Origin: Cunninghamia lanceolata | Lineage: Eukaryota > Streptophyta > Pinopsida > Cupressales > Cupressaceae | Direction of reading: 5' to 3' | DNA: 64,000 bases | NCBI GenBank assembly: GCA_027924645.1 | Contig: BSBN01001483.1 | Span: 2,226,408 to 2,290,407 of the forward strand | Shown: positions 36,147 through 47,816 of the stretch, one piece after another | How positions within the stretch are numbered: position 1 is the first letter of the stretch | How the letters are laid out: each line of letters opens with the position of its first letter | Notes under the pieces: model-generated | What the model was told of the DNA's origin: nothing | Database searches by the model: none | Seen by the model: only the letters and a program-made list of their open reading frames with translations | Made by a program: the position numbers and the translations under genes

Positions 36147-37636
36147 TGATGTAGAGCTAGGTACACAGCGGAAATACAAACACACAAAATGTTTCTTTCT
36201 ACAATATCGGCAAGAGATCTCAAATATCTCACTGAACCTCTTCCACTCTTTGCTTGTCGGCCTGACTTACCTTGTCAGCCTCGCCATCTATTGTCTCCTC
36301 GATGGTTTCCTTCACATCGATACCTTCCTATGCATCGGCCAAACCTTATACATCGGCCTCCTTTTCAAATGTTATTCCGAAGCTTCTTCTCCCACCGATA
36401 TGTTTTCTATCAGCATCACCCTGCCTTCGCTGGGACTCTTGAAACCTTACCCGATGGGTTCCTCTCACACTGATGACTTATCATACCGATAAACTCTCCA
36501 TCGGTGACACTTTCAGTTGTCACCCCAATCGGCAAGAACACATACTGTCGGCTCAAAAATATTTCATTTACCTGATGCTCTTCTTATGCCAATATCTTCA
36601 TCCACTTCAAACATACATTGCTTGAATTACTGAGCCGGTTCTCCTCCCCGCTATTACCAGTCATTCCTTGCATCCGCAGACAGAAAACATTCCAACATAC
36701 ATTCTTGTTACCACCTCGGCCTGTCACCATTTGCACCATTTGCACCATTTGAAATGTATATTTTCATCGTATCTCTACAACATACAACAACGATATACAA
36801 TGGCAGTATACTCACAAACTGTCTATGACATACAAAGGATGTATACATAGAAAATGTATCTCCTCAGATACTTTTGATAGACACAAAAATTCACACAGAA
36901 TATGTTTTGGCGATATACACAGGCGACGGACCTTTACATGCAGTTGCAGGATACACACAGAGTAGACTCAGATACATTAGCGATATACACACTGTTTGTA
37001 TATTCAACTAACAATCATAAACTTAACCCGGATGGATTCTTACACATACATTTCATCACAGGATATACATAGGATGATACTTAGATGTGATAGCGATATA
37101 CACAGGAAAGGCACCTTCATACATTTGTGACATATACAAGAATTACATATTCAGCAAACAACATAAACTTAACCCAAAAAGACTTTTAGACATACCATTC
37201 TTCACAGCATATACATAGGAGGTTGCTTGCATGCAAATGCAATATATTCACAGACTGTTCCTGACATACAATTGATGGATATACATAAAATGTATATTTG
37301 TATTTCCCATCGATAACTTCCTCTATAACGGACCCCACGATTCTTATTCTAACATGCCCATTGAATAAAAAGGAAAACCAATAGAAAGCTAATATACACA
37401 ATCCATTCCACTGATTTCACAGAAATCCACCAGTGGAATGGATTTAATCGTGCATCTGGACCACAGACAAAACTAAGTGAAATATAAAATGATTCTATAC
37501 AGATGATATACAGAACAATTTGATATATAGAGATTTCACACAGAATACAGAAATTGTGAGACACAATTGACAGAATTCCTATTTCTTCATTCCAGTTTCA
37601 TACCTTTCATTTATTTTAGAAGGAGGAGGATGATCA
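36147..37636 (-). repeat. 3' LTR of the chromovirus
   Basis: Its first 300 bases match 42723-43022 and the next 160 match 63837-64000, so it is an uninterrupted sister copy. It contains repeated ATCGGT/CCGAT phrases and a pair of about 175-bp direct repeats (about 36900-37070 and 37075-37230, with ATAAACTTAACCC and GCGATATACACAGG). The right limit, 37636, is set by a TGATCA next to a purine-rich run on the minus strand and is less certain. Confidence 0.8.
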
Positions 37637-37932
37637 CTCTTCAAAACCACCTCTATCTATTTTTGTTCCCCGACCCCTCCTCCATTTTTCTGATGTTTGT
37701 TAAACCAAGATTATAGTCATAAACCCTAACTAATCCCACGACACCTGTTTTGCATAAGACAACAAAACACTTAACAATAAGACACCTAGGTTTAATTCTC
37801 CACATAACCCAACATGTCCAAAATGTCAAATTTGATGTTTACAAACATGAAATGCCAACACAAAATGCTGCATTTGACAATGACATACAAATGCTACATG
37901 ATAACATGAAATGTCTAAAACATATTACAGTC

Positions 37933-40900
37933 TTATTCTTCTCCCTCTTGTGCATATTTATATTGTTGAAGGGGTGCTCCTGCACCATACTCCCCAGGAG
38001 AAGAAATCTCAAGCCCCTTTAAGATTAGAGTTTGAGGGTCTACACCATTGTTTGTGATTTGATCTTCAGTCATCCAAACTGCCTCTAAATTAGGTTTCCC
38101 CTGCCAAGCCACCAAGTACTCCATGTACTCTGTGTTCCTTGTCATCTTGACCACTCGTGAGTCTAAGATATTCTTCAACTTAGGTGGATCATGCTTAGGA
38201 ATATCATCATCTGCTGCATTCTGTAATGGTTCCTGTTCTACATCTACATTCGGCTTGTATGGAGTTAAATCACATACATTGAAAATGGGTGACAATCCCA
38301 GATCAGGAGGAAGTTGGATCTCATAAGCATTCTACCCACATTTCTTTAAAATCTGACATGGTCCAATCTTCCTTTGCATGAGCTTAGTCTATTTACCTTT
38401 CAGGATCCTCTCCTTCTTCAGATTGACCCATACCAAATCTCCAACATCAAATTGTACATCTCTCTTTTTCTTGTCAACATATACTTTGTATTTCAATGTA
38501 GTTTGTTGAAGCTGGTTCTTTACTTGATCATGCACTTCTTTGATAGCTGAAGCAAAAGCTTCTCCATCTGCACTAATAGGCTCTCTTATAGGCATATCTC
38601 GCAGCTCCAAAATACCTGTTGGATGAATACAATATACCACCTGAAAAGGTGACTTCCCTGTACTCCTATTGATGGTGTCATTATAGGAAAATTCTGCTTG
38701 TGGTAGGATGTTATCCCACTTATCTCCATGCTGCCTTGTCAAACATCTTAACAGATTTCCTAATGAACAGTTAACTACTTCAGTCTGCCCATCTGTTTGA
38801 GGATGGTAGGCTTATGAGAAGGATAAATTGGTTCCAAGCTTCTTCCAAAGAGTCCGCCAAAAGTGGCCAATAAACTTTACATCTCTATCTGAGACTATGC
38901 TCAATGGCAATCCATGTATCCTCACTACTTCCTTGAAAAACAGGTCTGCAACATATGAAGCATCACAAGTGGTTTTGCATGGCAAGAAATGTGTCATTTT
39001 ACTAAATCTGTCTACTACAACAAAAACACTATCATATCCTTTCTTTGTACTAGGTAAACCTAATACAAAGTCCATGCTTATGCTCTCCCATGACCTAGAA
39101 GGAATGGGTAGTGGCTGATACAAACTTGCAATAGTGGATCTCCCTTTTGCTTTCTGACATATCACACATGCCTCCACAAATCTCCTCACATCTAACTGTA
39201 ACTTGGGCCAATAGTAATGCCTCTTCACAAGATCAAGAGTCTTATCCAGACCAAAATGTCCTGCCATGGCCCCACAATGTTTCTCCTGAATGATATTCAG
39301 TCTCATAGAATACCTTGGAATACATAACTGTCCACCTTTGAAAAGTAATCCATCTTGGATCAGAAATTCAGAGAACTCAACATGATATTTGTAACCAAAG
39401 GAAATACATACCTTATAGATTTCTCCAAAGTCTTCATCATCATTGTACATGGTCTTCAAAGAGTCAATGCCAACACTCTCCAATTGGATCTGATTTATGG
39501 TTAGGACCCTCCTGCTCAAAGCATCTGCTACTTTGTTCTTGACCCCTTTCTTGTGCTTGAGTGTGAAGGTGAAAGCTTGCAAAGTTTCCACCCACTTCAT
39601 GTGCCTATGGTTCAGCTTCTCTTGACTATTTATGAAACTAAGGGCCTGATTATCTGTGAACACTATGAATTCTTTTAGCATCAACTAATGCCTCCACTTT
39701 TTGAGTGATTATACTAGAGCATACATCTCCAAATCATATGATGAGTATCTTTTCTTTGCATCATTTAGTTTCTCACTAAAAAATGCAATAGGCCTACCTT
39801 CTTGACTGAGTATTGCTCCAATTGCCATGTGACTGGCATCACATTCTACTTGAAAAATCTTGTTGAAGTCAGGAAGTGCAAGAACTGGCTGCTCGACCAC
39901 CTTCTTTTTTAATGTTTCAAATGAATCGTCTGCCTCCTTTGTCTAAGTGAATCTGCACTTCTGTCCTCCTTTTATGGTGTCAAGCATGGGTGTACAAACA
40001 TGACTAAACCCTTTTATAAACTTCTTATAAAAGGTTGCTAACCCATGGAAACTTCTAACATCATTCAAGGTTTTGGGAGTTGGCCAAGACAATATGGCAC
40101 TTACCTTTTCTTGATCCATTTTTAGTTTGTTATGTGAGATAACAAATCCTAAATAGATGATATCTTCTTGCATGAAAAAACACTTTGCTAAGTTGATCAT
40201 TAGTTGCTCTTCATGTAACTTTTTGAGGACCAAGTCTATATGGTTGAGGTGCTCTTCCCTTGTATTACTAAAAATCAAGATGTCATCTAGATATACTATG
40301 ACAAATTTACCTATGAATTCCCTCAAGACCTCATTCATCAACCTCATAAAGGTACTAGGGGCATTGGACAAACCAAAAGGCATGACCTTCCACTCATATA
40401 ACCCCTCATTAGTCTTAAATGCAGTTTTCCACTCATCTCCTGGCCTAATCCTAATATGATGATAGCCACTCTTTAAATCTATTTTTGTGAAATATTTAGC
40501 ACCCTCCAAACAATTAAGTAAATCTTCTATCCTAGGGATTGGGAACCTATACCTGATTGTTATCTTATTGATAGCTCTTGAATCAGTACAAAGCCTCCAA
40601 GTGCCTTCCTTCTTTGGTGCTAGTACAGCCGGTACTGCACATGGACTTAAACTTTTGCCAATTAGGCCTGTCTCCAACAATTCCTCAATCTGCCTTGCTA
40701 CCTCTGTATTCTGCTCTGGGGTAAGATTGTACGCTGCTTTGTTTGGGAGTGTAGATCTAGGGATTAGATCTATGCACTGGTTGATGTCCCTCATAGGTGG
40801 TAGGGACCTTGGTATTCCATCAGAGATGATGCCTTGGTACTTGTCCAATTGCTCTTGGACAGTAGGATCTATGAACCTTTGCCTCTTCTCTCCCTTGACT

Positions 40901-42672
40901 TCTTGCTGCTTTTCCTTGTTCACCTTTAGGCATGGAATTAGAGCATATGCAACTGCTCCTTCTACTATCCCTTTCATGAATTGTTTGCCTTCTACCATCA
41001 TCACCTTAACTTCTTTTCCTTTTGATTCCACCTCATTCTCCATTAATGGTAACAACTCTATCACCTTACCATTCTTGGTGATTGAATATGTGTTTCTAAC
41101 TCCATCATGGTATGCTTTCAAGTCATACTGCCATGGTCTTCCAAATAGGAGATGGAAAGCATCCATCTTGGCAATGTCAAATAGTAACCTATCCTTGTAC
41201 GGTCCAATTTGAAGTTCTACCCAAGCCTGTTCTTCAACAACTGTTTGCTGACCTTGGGTGAGCCATGAAATTTTATATGGGCAAGGATGTGGCAGTCTCC
41301 TAAGCTTAAGCTTTTCTACCATCTCAATGGACACAAAATTCTCAGTAGACCCAGAGTCAATCAGAACTTTACATACCTTTCCTCCTGCCTTGCAAGTAGT
41401 TCTAAAGAGAGACTTCCTTTGTGGAGGTTCTTTTCCCGGCACCTTCATGGTGGTCATTGCTCTCCTAATCATCAAAGATTCTCCATTCTTAGGATACCCA
41501 TAACTGTTGAGAGCATTCACACTTTGATTAGTGCTTGAGCTTGCTACTCTTTAACAATCAGATTCTTGGATCAGATTGATCCTTTTTTCTCCTATTGAAC
41601 TTGTTGCCTTTGCTAGACATTTGCTGGCTATGTGGCCTTCTTGATTGCAATTGTAACATCTGATAGGCCCTCTACACTGAGATCTTCCTCTAAATGGTGG
41701 TTTTTTGGCCCTGAAGTTCCCTCTTTGATTGTAGCTCCCACCTTGGTTCTGACTGCTGTCTCCTCTGCTGTTCTCTTGATTGGATTCACCCTGGTATCCA
41801 AATCCATTTCCTCTGCCTCTAAAAGGACTTCTTCCTCTTTGCCGTCTCCCTTTTCCTCTATTGTTCTGCTCATGTCTTCTCTTAAATTTCTCTTCCACTT
41901 TGAGTGCTAACTGGTAGCACTTTTGGACTGTATTTGGGTTATGCAGATTTAAATCTTCTTGGATGTTAAACCTTAATCCATTGAGGCACCTTGCTACCTT
42001 CTCTTCCTCACCCTCCTTTACCTTTGTTTTGACACATAGTCTCATGAACTCTTCTGTTTATGAGCTGACATCTAGCTCCTTCTGCTTCAAGTTTTGTTTC
42101 TTCTTATGTAATTGGATGTTGTAATCCAATGGAACATAGGCCTCCTTCACTAAAGCCGTCATTCTTTTCCATGTTGAAACTCTGTTCTTTCCCTCTTTCA
42201 CCCTGTCATCTTGGATGAAATTCCACCAAGTTAGTGCAGCTCCTTTCATTTTAGATTGAGCCATCTTCACTCTTTGGTGGTCTGGTATTTCCTCGGTCTC
42301 AAAGAAATTATTCAAGGAGTCTATCCACTCCATCACCGAATCAGGTTCCATTTTTCCTACAAACACTGGCAGGTCTATTTTCATATCCATGGTCCTTTTC
42401 ATGGACTTGAGGGCATTGAGTAAGCGTCTCTGGTCTACAGGAACCTCTATCTCTTCCTGCTTAGGGACCTTCTCTTCATCCCTGTCTTCTCGCTTACCAG
42501 AATCTTCTTCCCCTTGATCTACTCTGTCCCTCAACTTCTCTACCTCTTCTTTCAATGCCTGATTCTGAGCTCGATCTACTCTGCTCTCTGCCATTTGCTT
42601 TCTTACTAAGGCTGTCATCTCAGCATTAGTCATCTTTGCTGGGTACATTTCTGACCCTTCTCCTTCTAACAT
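37933..42672 (-). pseudogene. Chromovirus gag-pol, one frame with eight premature stops
   Basis: Domains in order on the minus strand: gag (42672-41900), CCHC knuckle CYNCNQEGHIASKC (about 41640-41690), protease with IDSGSTENF, RT with YLDDI, RNase H (FTDNQALSFI), integrase with H-H-C-C zinc region and core (SMDFVLGLP, then VSDRDVKF), and a chromodomain (MEYLVAWQGKP) at the C-terminus. In-frame stops lie at 42058, 41551, 39943, 39709, 39688, 38812, 38389 and 38332; there is no net frameshift. The natural stop is at 37933-37935. The open frame runs upstream through the primer site; the first ATG is about 42672. Closest group: plant chromoviruses. Confidence 0.88.
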
Positions 42673-42707
42673 CTTATCTTCTTCTTCTACCCAAAGAACA
42701 CTCCTTC

Positions 42708-42719
42708 GCTCTGATACCA
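42708..42719 (-). other. Primer-binding site (methionine tRNA)
   Basis: TGGTATCAGAGC on the minus strand, three bases inside the LTR edge at 42723. Matches the initiator methionine tRNA primer site commonly used by plant retrotransposons. Confidence 0.85.
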
Positions 42720-42722
42720 CTA

Positions 42723-43022
42723 TGATGCAGAGCTAGGTACACAGCGGAAATACAAACACACAAAATGTTTCTTTCTACAATATCGGCAAGAGATCTCAAA
42801 TATCTCACCGAACCTCTTCCACTCTTTGCTTGTCGGCCTGACTTACCTTGTCGGCCTCGCTATCTACTGTCTCCCTGATGGTTTCCTTCACACTGATACC
42901 TTCCTATGCATCGGCCAAACCTTATACCATTGGCCTCCTTTTCAAATGTTATTCCGAAGCTTCTTCTCGCACCGATATGTTTTCTATCGGCATCACCCTG
43001 CCTTCGTTGGGACTCCTGAAAC
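42723..43022 (-). repeat. 5' LTR, left part
   Basis: Matches 36147-36445 of the sister LTR almost base for base, then stops abruptly at AAAC (43019-43022), where the giant element begins. Confidence 0.9.
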
Positions 43023-43052
43023 GGGTATGTGCAGGATCATCGCGGGCCAAAC
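43023..43052 (+). repeat. Left terminal inverted repeat of the giant element
   Basis: Begins GGGTATGTGCAGGATCAT and ends GGGCCAAAC. It differs from the right repeat at four of 30 positions. A further GTGGCAAT is shared a little deeper in both ends. Confidence 0.88.
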
Positions 43053-43120
43053 AGTGGCAATAGGAAAAAAATCACGTTTTTACTTAGCCAAATTCGCGAC
43101 TTGGCAAAGTTTGACTTTGA

Positions 43121-43138
43121 AACGGATATCTGTTTTCG
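43121..43138. promoter_or_regulatory. GATATC motif, left subterminal copy
   Basis: AACGGATATCTGTTTTCG, about 100 bases inside the left end. It is one of nine copies of a near-palindrome AAACRGATATCYRTTTT in the element; a transposase-binding role is inferred from placement. Confidence 0.55.
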
Positions 43139-43203
43139 AAAAAAAATTGGGAAAAAGGATTTTTACTAGTAGTCATCAATTTTCCACAGTCCATGATGTT
43201 GAG

Positions 43204-43290
43204 TTTGAAATGCTTCTGGATTTGACTGTGTATTAATATTTTCCTCAACATTTCGAATCACACACAGTGATCCATCATCAGGAGAAAGAT
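43204..43290. repeat. Single arm of the foldback MITE family
   Basis: Resembles the arm of the 22049-22299 MITE (AATGCTTCTGGAT, ACTGTGTATT, CAGTGATCCATCATCAGG). No opposite arm follows, so it is a fragment. Confidence 0.6.
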
Positions 43291-44370
43291 AGCAAGCAAG
43301 AGAAGAGAGAACATGAATGACAATATGCAGACTTAAGACCACTTAAAAGGAGTGAGAGAGATGTGAGGTGGAAACCAAGATCAATTAAGGGAGGAGGATA
43401 GCTGCCTATCAAACCTAGTGAAGTGAGGGACAAAGAGAAGTGGGGGATATCTAGGCACACTAAGACAAAACAAACAAAGAAAGACTAACTAGGATGAGAG
43501 GAAGACCCAAGTAAAGAAAATTAAAAAAGCAAACAAAGGAGCAAGGCCACAAATTAGAAGGGAGCAAAAAGAGGAATAACTGTAATACAATCAACCATAA
43601 AGAACAAACTGAGGATGAAAGAGATAAGATAATTAAATAATTAAATAAATAATAAAAAAGGGGGGGACAACCGAAGAGGTTAAAATGTGAGGGATAGATT
43701 GGGAAAAGCTACATATAAAGAACAAGAGAGGGCTCCAAGTTAAAAGAGAGAGAGGGGTGAACTACGAAGGCAAAGGAGGGGGGGCTAACAAAAAAGAAAG
43801 GTAAGCCAATAACTATTTAAAGGAGGAAAGAAACTAACTGGGAGAAAGCATAAGAGAGAAGAGTAAATCATAAAAGGGAAGACAAGCTACAACGACCAAA
43901 TAATATATATAAATATATATTCACAACAAACTCCAAGCCACAAACGGAGCACCAGGGGGCAGATACGGTTAAAAACCTAGAAATTAAAGAGGAGGGAGAA
44001 GGGGGCAACAAGATCTAGAGGTTGGAGATGGAAGGTTAAGCTAGGGGACAAGAGTATGAGAAATAAAAAGGTGAGAATGGGCCAAGGAGGGTAAAGAGGA
44101 GGGAGGACAAGGAACAAAGGGAAAGGGGGGAGAGGAGCCTAGGGGGGAGAGGAAAAGGGGATAAGATGAGGGCAAAAGAGGAGGGGCAAAGACTCAATCC
44201 CACAAAAGGGGACAAGGAGGGGACAGAGGGGGGCGGGGGCAAGAACCGGTAAAGAGGGGAAAAAAGGACAAAGATAGGAGAAGGGAGAGGGGAGCTAACA
44301 AGATTGGGTCAGGAAAGAGAGGGGATGATGGGGAAGAGAAATCGACTAAGAGTGAAGGAAATCATGATGG
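43290..44370 (+). repeat. Polypurine-rich tract, about 1.1 kb
   Basis: The plus strand is dominated by A and G (GGGAGAAGGGGG-type runs). It has no regular short period and no coding content; open frames on the other strand are compositional artefacts. Confidence 0.75.
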
Positions 44371-45239
44371 GGTAAGAGGGGAGGCTTTTTACTCTTTTTG
44401 AAAATACACCTCTTAAATCTTGGATCTCCCATCAATATATGAACCTCCTTAAAGACTGTTTCTAGTGAAGGAGGACGGCAAATTAACATTGGTAGCTTCT
44501 TTACACATTGATCCATAAGGATTTGTTAAACAATTAGTCAAATAATCAATAATAAAATATTCAATTTTGTTCATCAGGTGAAATAATCACTTTTCTAGAC
44601 TATGTTCCAATATTTCAGGGATAGGAATGGTGGGGCAGCAGGGGTTGTGTTTTGGGGCGGTTTGGATTTCATGCCCTAAATTGCTTTACGCAATCCTTCA
44701 TATGATTTGATTCATGATACATGGTTTGAGAAGGATACACATGATATACCCTTACCCTCTAGTGATAAAATTATGAATGATACTTTATGTGGTGAAGCTA
44801 CACCTTTGTTAATCCTTCATGACATTGTTATTCCTTGTGATGATGATGTCCTTCATGTGATATGTTAGAACATAATGCAAAGTTAACATGGCATGAACTC
44901 TCTTGGAAGGGTAAGCATGGACTATAAGAACATTGAACTAGTTGGATCTGTTAAGCTCGCCATTTATGAAAGAACCTTTTAAAAGGTTAACCTTAATTAG
45001 GTAAGGTTATGTTTCAGTGTGGTTGTTTGTGCAACAATGTGTAAATTAATGTTACTGAAGGATAAATCTAACTATAATATACTAACATTTTAATAACCAT
45101 GAGAGCTGGGACTAACAATTAGACTAAAAACTTGACAAACAATACAACTTGGACACATGTAGGACTTGGAAAATGGAAAAGAATATAATTAAATGTGGAA
45201 AACAATGAAAAAGTGGTATTAGTTGCACCTATATAGAGA
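44371..45239. other. Unassigned part of the giant element
   Basis: A possible decayed reading frame at about 44650-44865 contains an HDTWFEKDTHDIPLPSSD-like stretch, which I do not recognise. Otherwise nothing was found. Confidence 0.3.
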
Positions 45240-47170
45240 AGTGGTTTAGAGGTTGGTTAGGGGAATTATTTAGGGTTTAGAGGTTTATGGTTGCTCAGGT
45301 TTAGGGGTTTAGGGTTTACAATTTAAAGAGAGATAGAGAGAGGGGACTGATAGAGTTTGGGAGAGACAGAGGAGACAAAGGGGAGAGATAGGAGATAGAG
45401 AGTGAGAGACATGTCCAAAGACATAGAGAGAGAGAGATTGAGAGGTAGAGGGATGATAGAGATAGGGAGATAGAGGTTTAGGGTTGCTTGGGTTTAGGGG
45501 CATTATTTAGGGTTTAGGGTTTATGGTTTTGGGGTTAGGGGTTAAGGTTTAGAGGTTTAGGGTTTAAGGTTTAGAGAGAGATAAATGACCAATAGGGAGA
45601 TATAGAGGAGTCTGAGGGGAGAGATAGGGATATAAAGAGTGAGGGACATGGCAAGAGACATAGGGAGAGAGATTGAGAGGTAGAGGGACAAAGGTGATAG
45701 GGAGATAGGGGAGAGATAGGGAGATAGTGGTTTATGGTTACTTGGGTTTAGGGTTTAGGGGTTTGGGGTTTAGGGTTTCTCAGGTTTAGGGGTTAGGGGT
45801 TAGGGTTTAGGGGCATTATAATTTAGGGTTTAGGATTTATTGTTTAGGGTTTAGGGGTTAGGTTTAGAGGTTTAGGGTTTTGGATTTAGGGTTTATAGAG
45901 AGAGAGGAATGATAGGGAGATATAGAGGAGTCTGAGGGGAGGGATAGGGAGATAGAGAGTGAGGGACATGGCTAGAGACATAGGGAGAGAGATTGAGAGG
46001 TAGAGGGACACAGGTGGTAGGGAGATAGGGGAGAGATAGGGAGATAGTGGTTTAGGGTTACTTGGGTTTAGGGTTTACGGGTTTGGGGTTTAAAGTTTAG
46101 GGGTTTAGGGTTTCTCAGGTTTAGGGGTAAGGGGTTAGGGTTTAGGGGCATTATTTAGGGTTTAGGATTTAAATTGTTTAGGGGTTAGGGGTTAGGTTTA
46201 GAGGTTTAGGGTTTTGGATTTAGGGTTTATAGAGAGAGGAATTATAGGGAGATAGAGAGAGGAGATGGAGGAGAGAGATAAGGAGATAGAGAGTGAGGCA
46301 CATGGCCAGGGACATAGGGAGAGAGATCAAGAGAGGTAGAGGGATGATAGAGATAGGGAGATAGGGGAGAGATAGGGAGATATAGGTTTAGAGTTGATTG
46401 GATTTAGGGTGTACCTGGGTTTAGGGTTTCTCAGTTTTGGAGATAGCTAGATAGAAAGAGAGAGGAGACAGATAGGGAGAGATAGAGGTGACAAAGGGGA
46501 GAGATAGGGAGATAGAGAGTGAGTGATATGTCTAGAGAAATAGCGAGAAGGATTGAGAGGTAGAAGGACGATAGAGATAGGGAGATAAGGGAGAGATAGG
46601 AGATAGAGTTTAGGGTTGCTCACGTTTAGGGTTTAGGGGTTGAGGTTTAGAGGTTTAGGGTTTAGTGTTTAGAGAGAGAGGACCAATAGGGAGATATAGA
46701 GTGAGGGACATGGCTAAAGCATAGGGAGAGAGATTGAGAGGTAGAGGAATGATAGTGATGGGGAGATAGTGAGATAGGGAGATAGAGCTCGATAGAGGTT
46801 TAGGGTTTCTTGGGTTTAGTGTTTAGAATTTAGGGGTTAGGAAATAGGGGTTAGGGGTTAGGTTTAAGCATGCATCCCAGTCATTCCCCTATCATTCCTA
46901 TATATCCTATCTCTCCCCTCTATCTTTCCCTCTCCCTTATCGATGAAGCAAATGGAAACAAGAAAACTAGGACTCCCTTTCTCAGGTTTAGGGTTTAGGG
47001 CTTAGGGGAATTATTTAGGGTTTATGGTTTAGGGGTTAGGGTTTAGTATTTGGAAGAATTATTTAGGGTTACTTGGGTTTAGGGTTTAGGGGCATTATTT
47101 AGGGTTTATGGTTGCATGTCAAAAGTAGTCTCCCTCTCTCTCTCTAAATCCATAAACCCTAAATAATTGC
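45240..47170. repeat. Telomere-like (TTTAGGG) and GA-rich minisatellite
   Basis: Blocks of degenerate TTTAGGG alternate with GAGATAGGGAGATAGAGAG-type blocks. Larger units of about 200-350 bp recur near 45320, 45580, 45890, 46230, 46440 and 46670. Short stretches near 46880-46950 and 47120-47240 are inverted (CCCTAAA and CTCTCTCC). The degeneracy argues for an old internal array rather than a healed chromosome end. Confidence 0.85.
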
Positions 47171-47304
47171 CCTAATCCCTAACCCCTAATCCACATCTAC
47201 CTCTCTCCTGTATCTACCTCTCTCCTGTATCTATTCAAAAGTGCCTTTAAAATACTATGAGATACCTTAGTATAAATAAGTCATATAAAAATCAAATATA
47301 TATA

Positions 47305-47516
47305 TCATCATAATCCTATATAAATTTTGATAGTATTTTATAGCTAAAATGCCTAAATATCATCATAATCCTTTATAAATTTGCTTGTATTTTATAGCTA
47401 AAATGCCTAAATATCATCATAATCCTTTATAAATTTGCTTGTATTTTATAGCTAAAATGCTTAAATATCATCATAATCCTTTATAAATTTGCTTGTATTT
47501 TATAGCTAAAATGCCT
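47305..47516. repeat. 54-bp tandem repeat, four copies
   Basis: Units begin ATCATCATAATCCTTTATAA and end TAGCTAAAATGCCTAAAT; the first unit is the most divergent. Confidence 0.88.
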
Positions 47517-47583
47517 AAATACTTAAAATGCTAAAAATGGTAAAATAATAAAATAAAAAATAATGAATACAATAAGGAAAAAG

Positions 47584-47710
47584 AAAATGGATATCCGTTT
47601 TGGAGATCATAAATAGCAAAAACAGACTGCGTTTTTGCAAACCCGTGGCTTGCAAAATGCAGTCTCATCTTCAAAAAATGGATATCAGAGCTAAGGAACG
47701 GATATCTGAT
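47584..47710. promoter_or_regulatory. Three GATATC motifs upstream of the plus-strand gene
   Basis: Copies lie at about 47584-47603 (AAAATGGATATCCGTTTTGG), 47673-47690 and 47696-47710, 107-233 bases before the ATG at 47817. An inverted pair (AGACTGCGTTTTTGCAAA, about 47624-47641, and GCAAAATGCAGTCT, 47652-47665) lies among them. Confidence 0.5.
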
Positions 47711-47816
47711 CCAAAGAGTTAAGATTTCGTGCATTTTTTTTGTTTGTTTTGTATTTTCAAGCAATTTTTTTGGTTTTTATGCTAAATGGGTATGTTTTAT
47801 AATTTAATTAGGTAAA

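Noticed and set aside
40487..41212. 241-codon plus-strand frame
   Set aside because: It is the antisense shadow of the chromovirus protease and reverse transcriptase.
44036..44242. Minus-strand proline/serine/leucine-rich frame
   Set aside because: A direct effect of the polypurine tract on the other strand.
45240..47170. A true chromosome end or healed telomere
   Set aside because: The repeats are degenerate, mixed with GA-rich units, partly inverted, and lie well inside a transposon.
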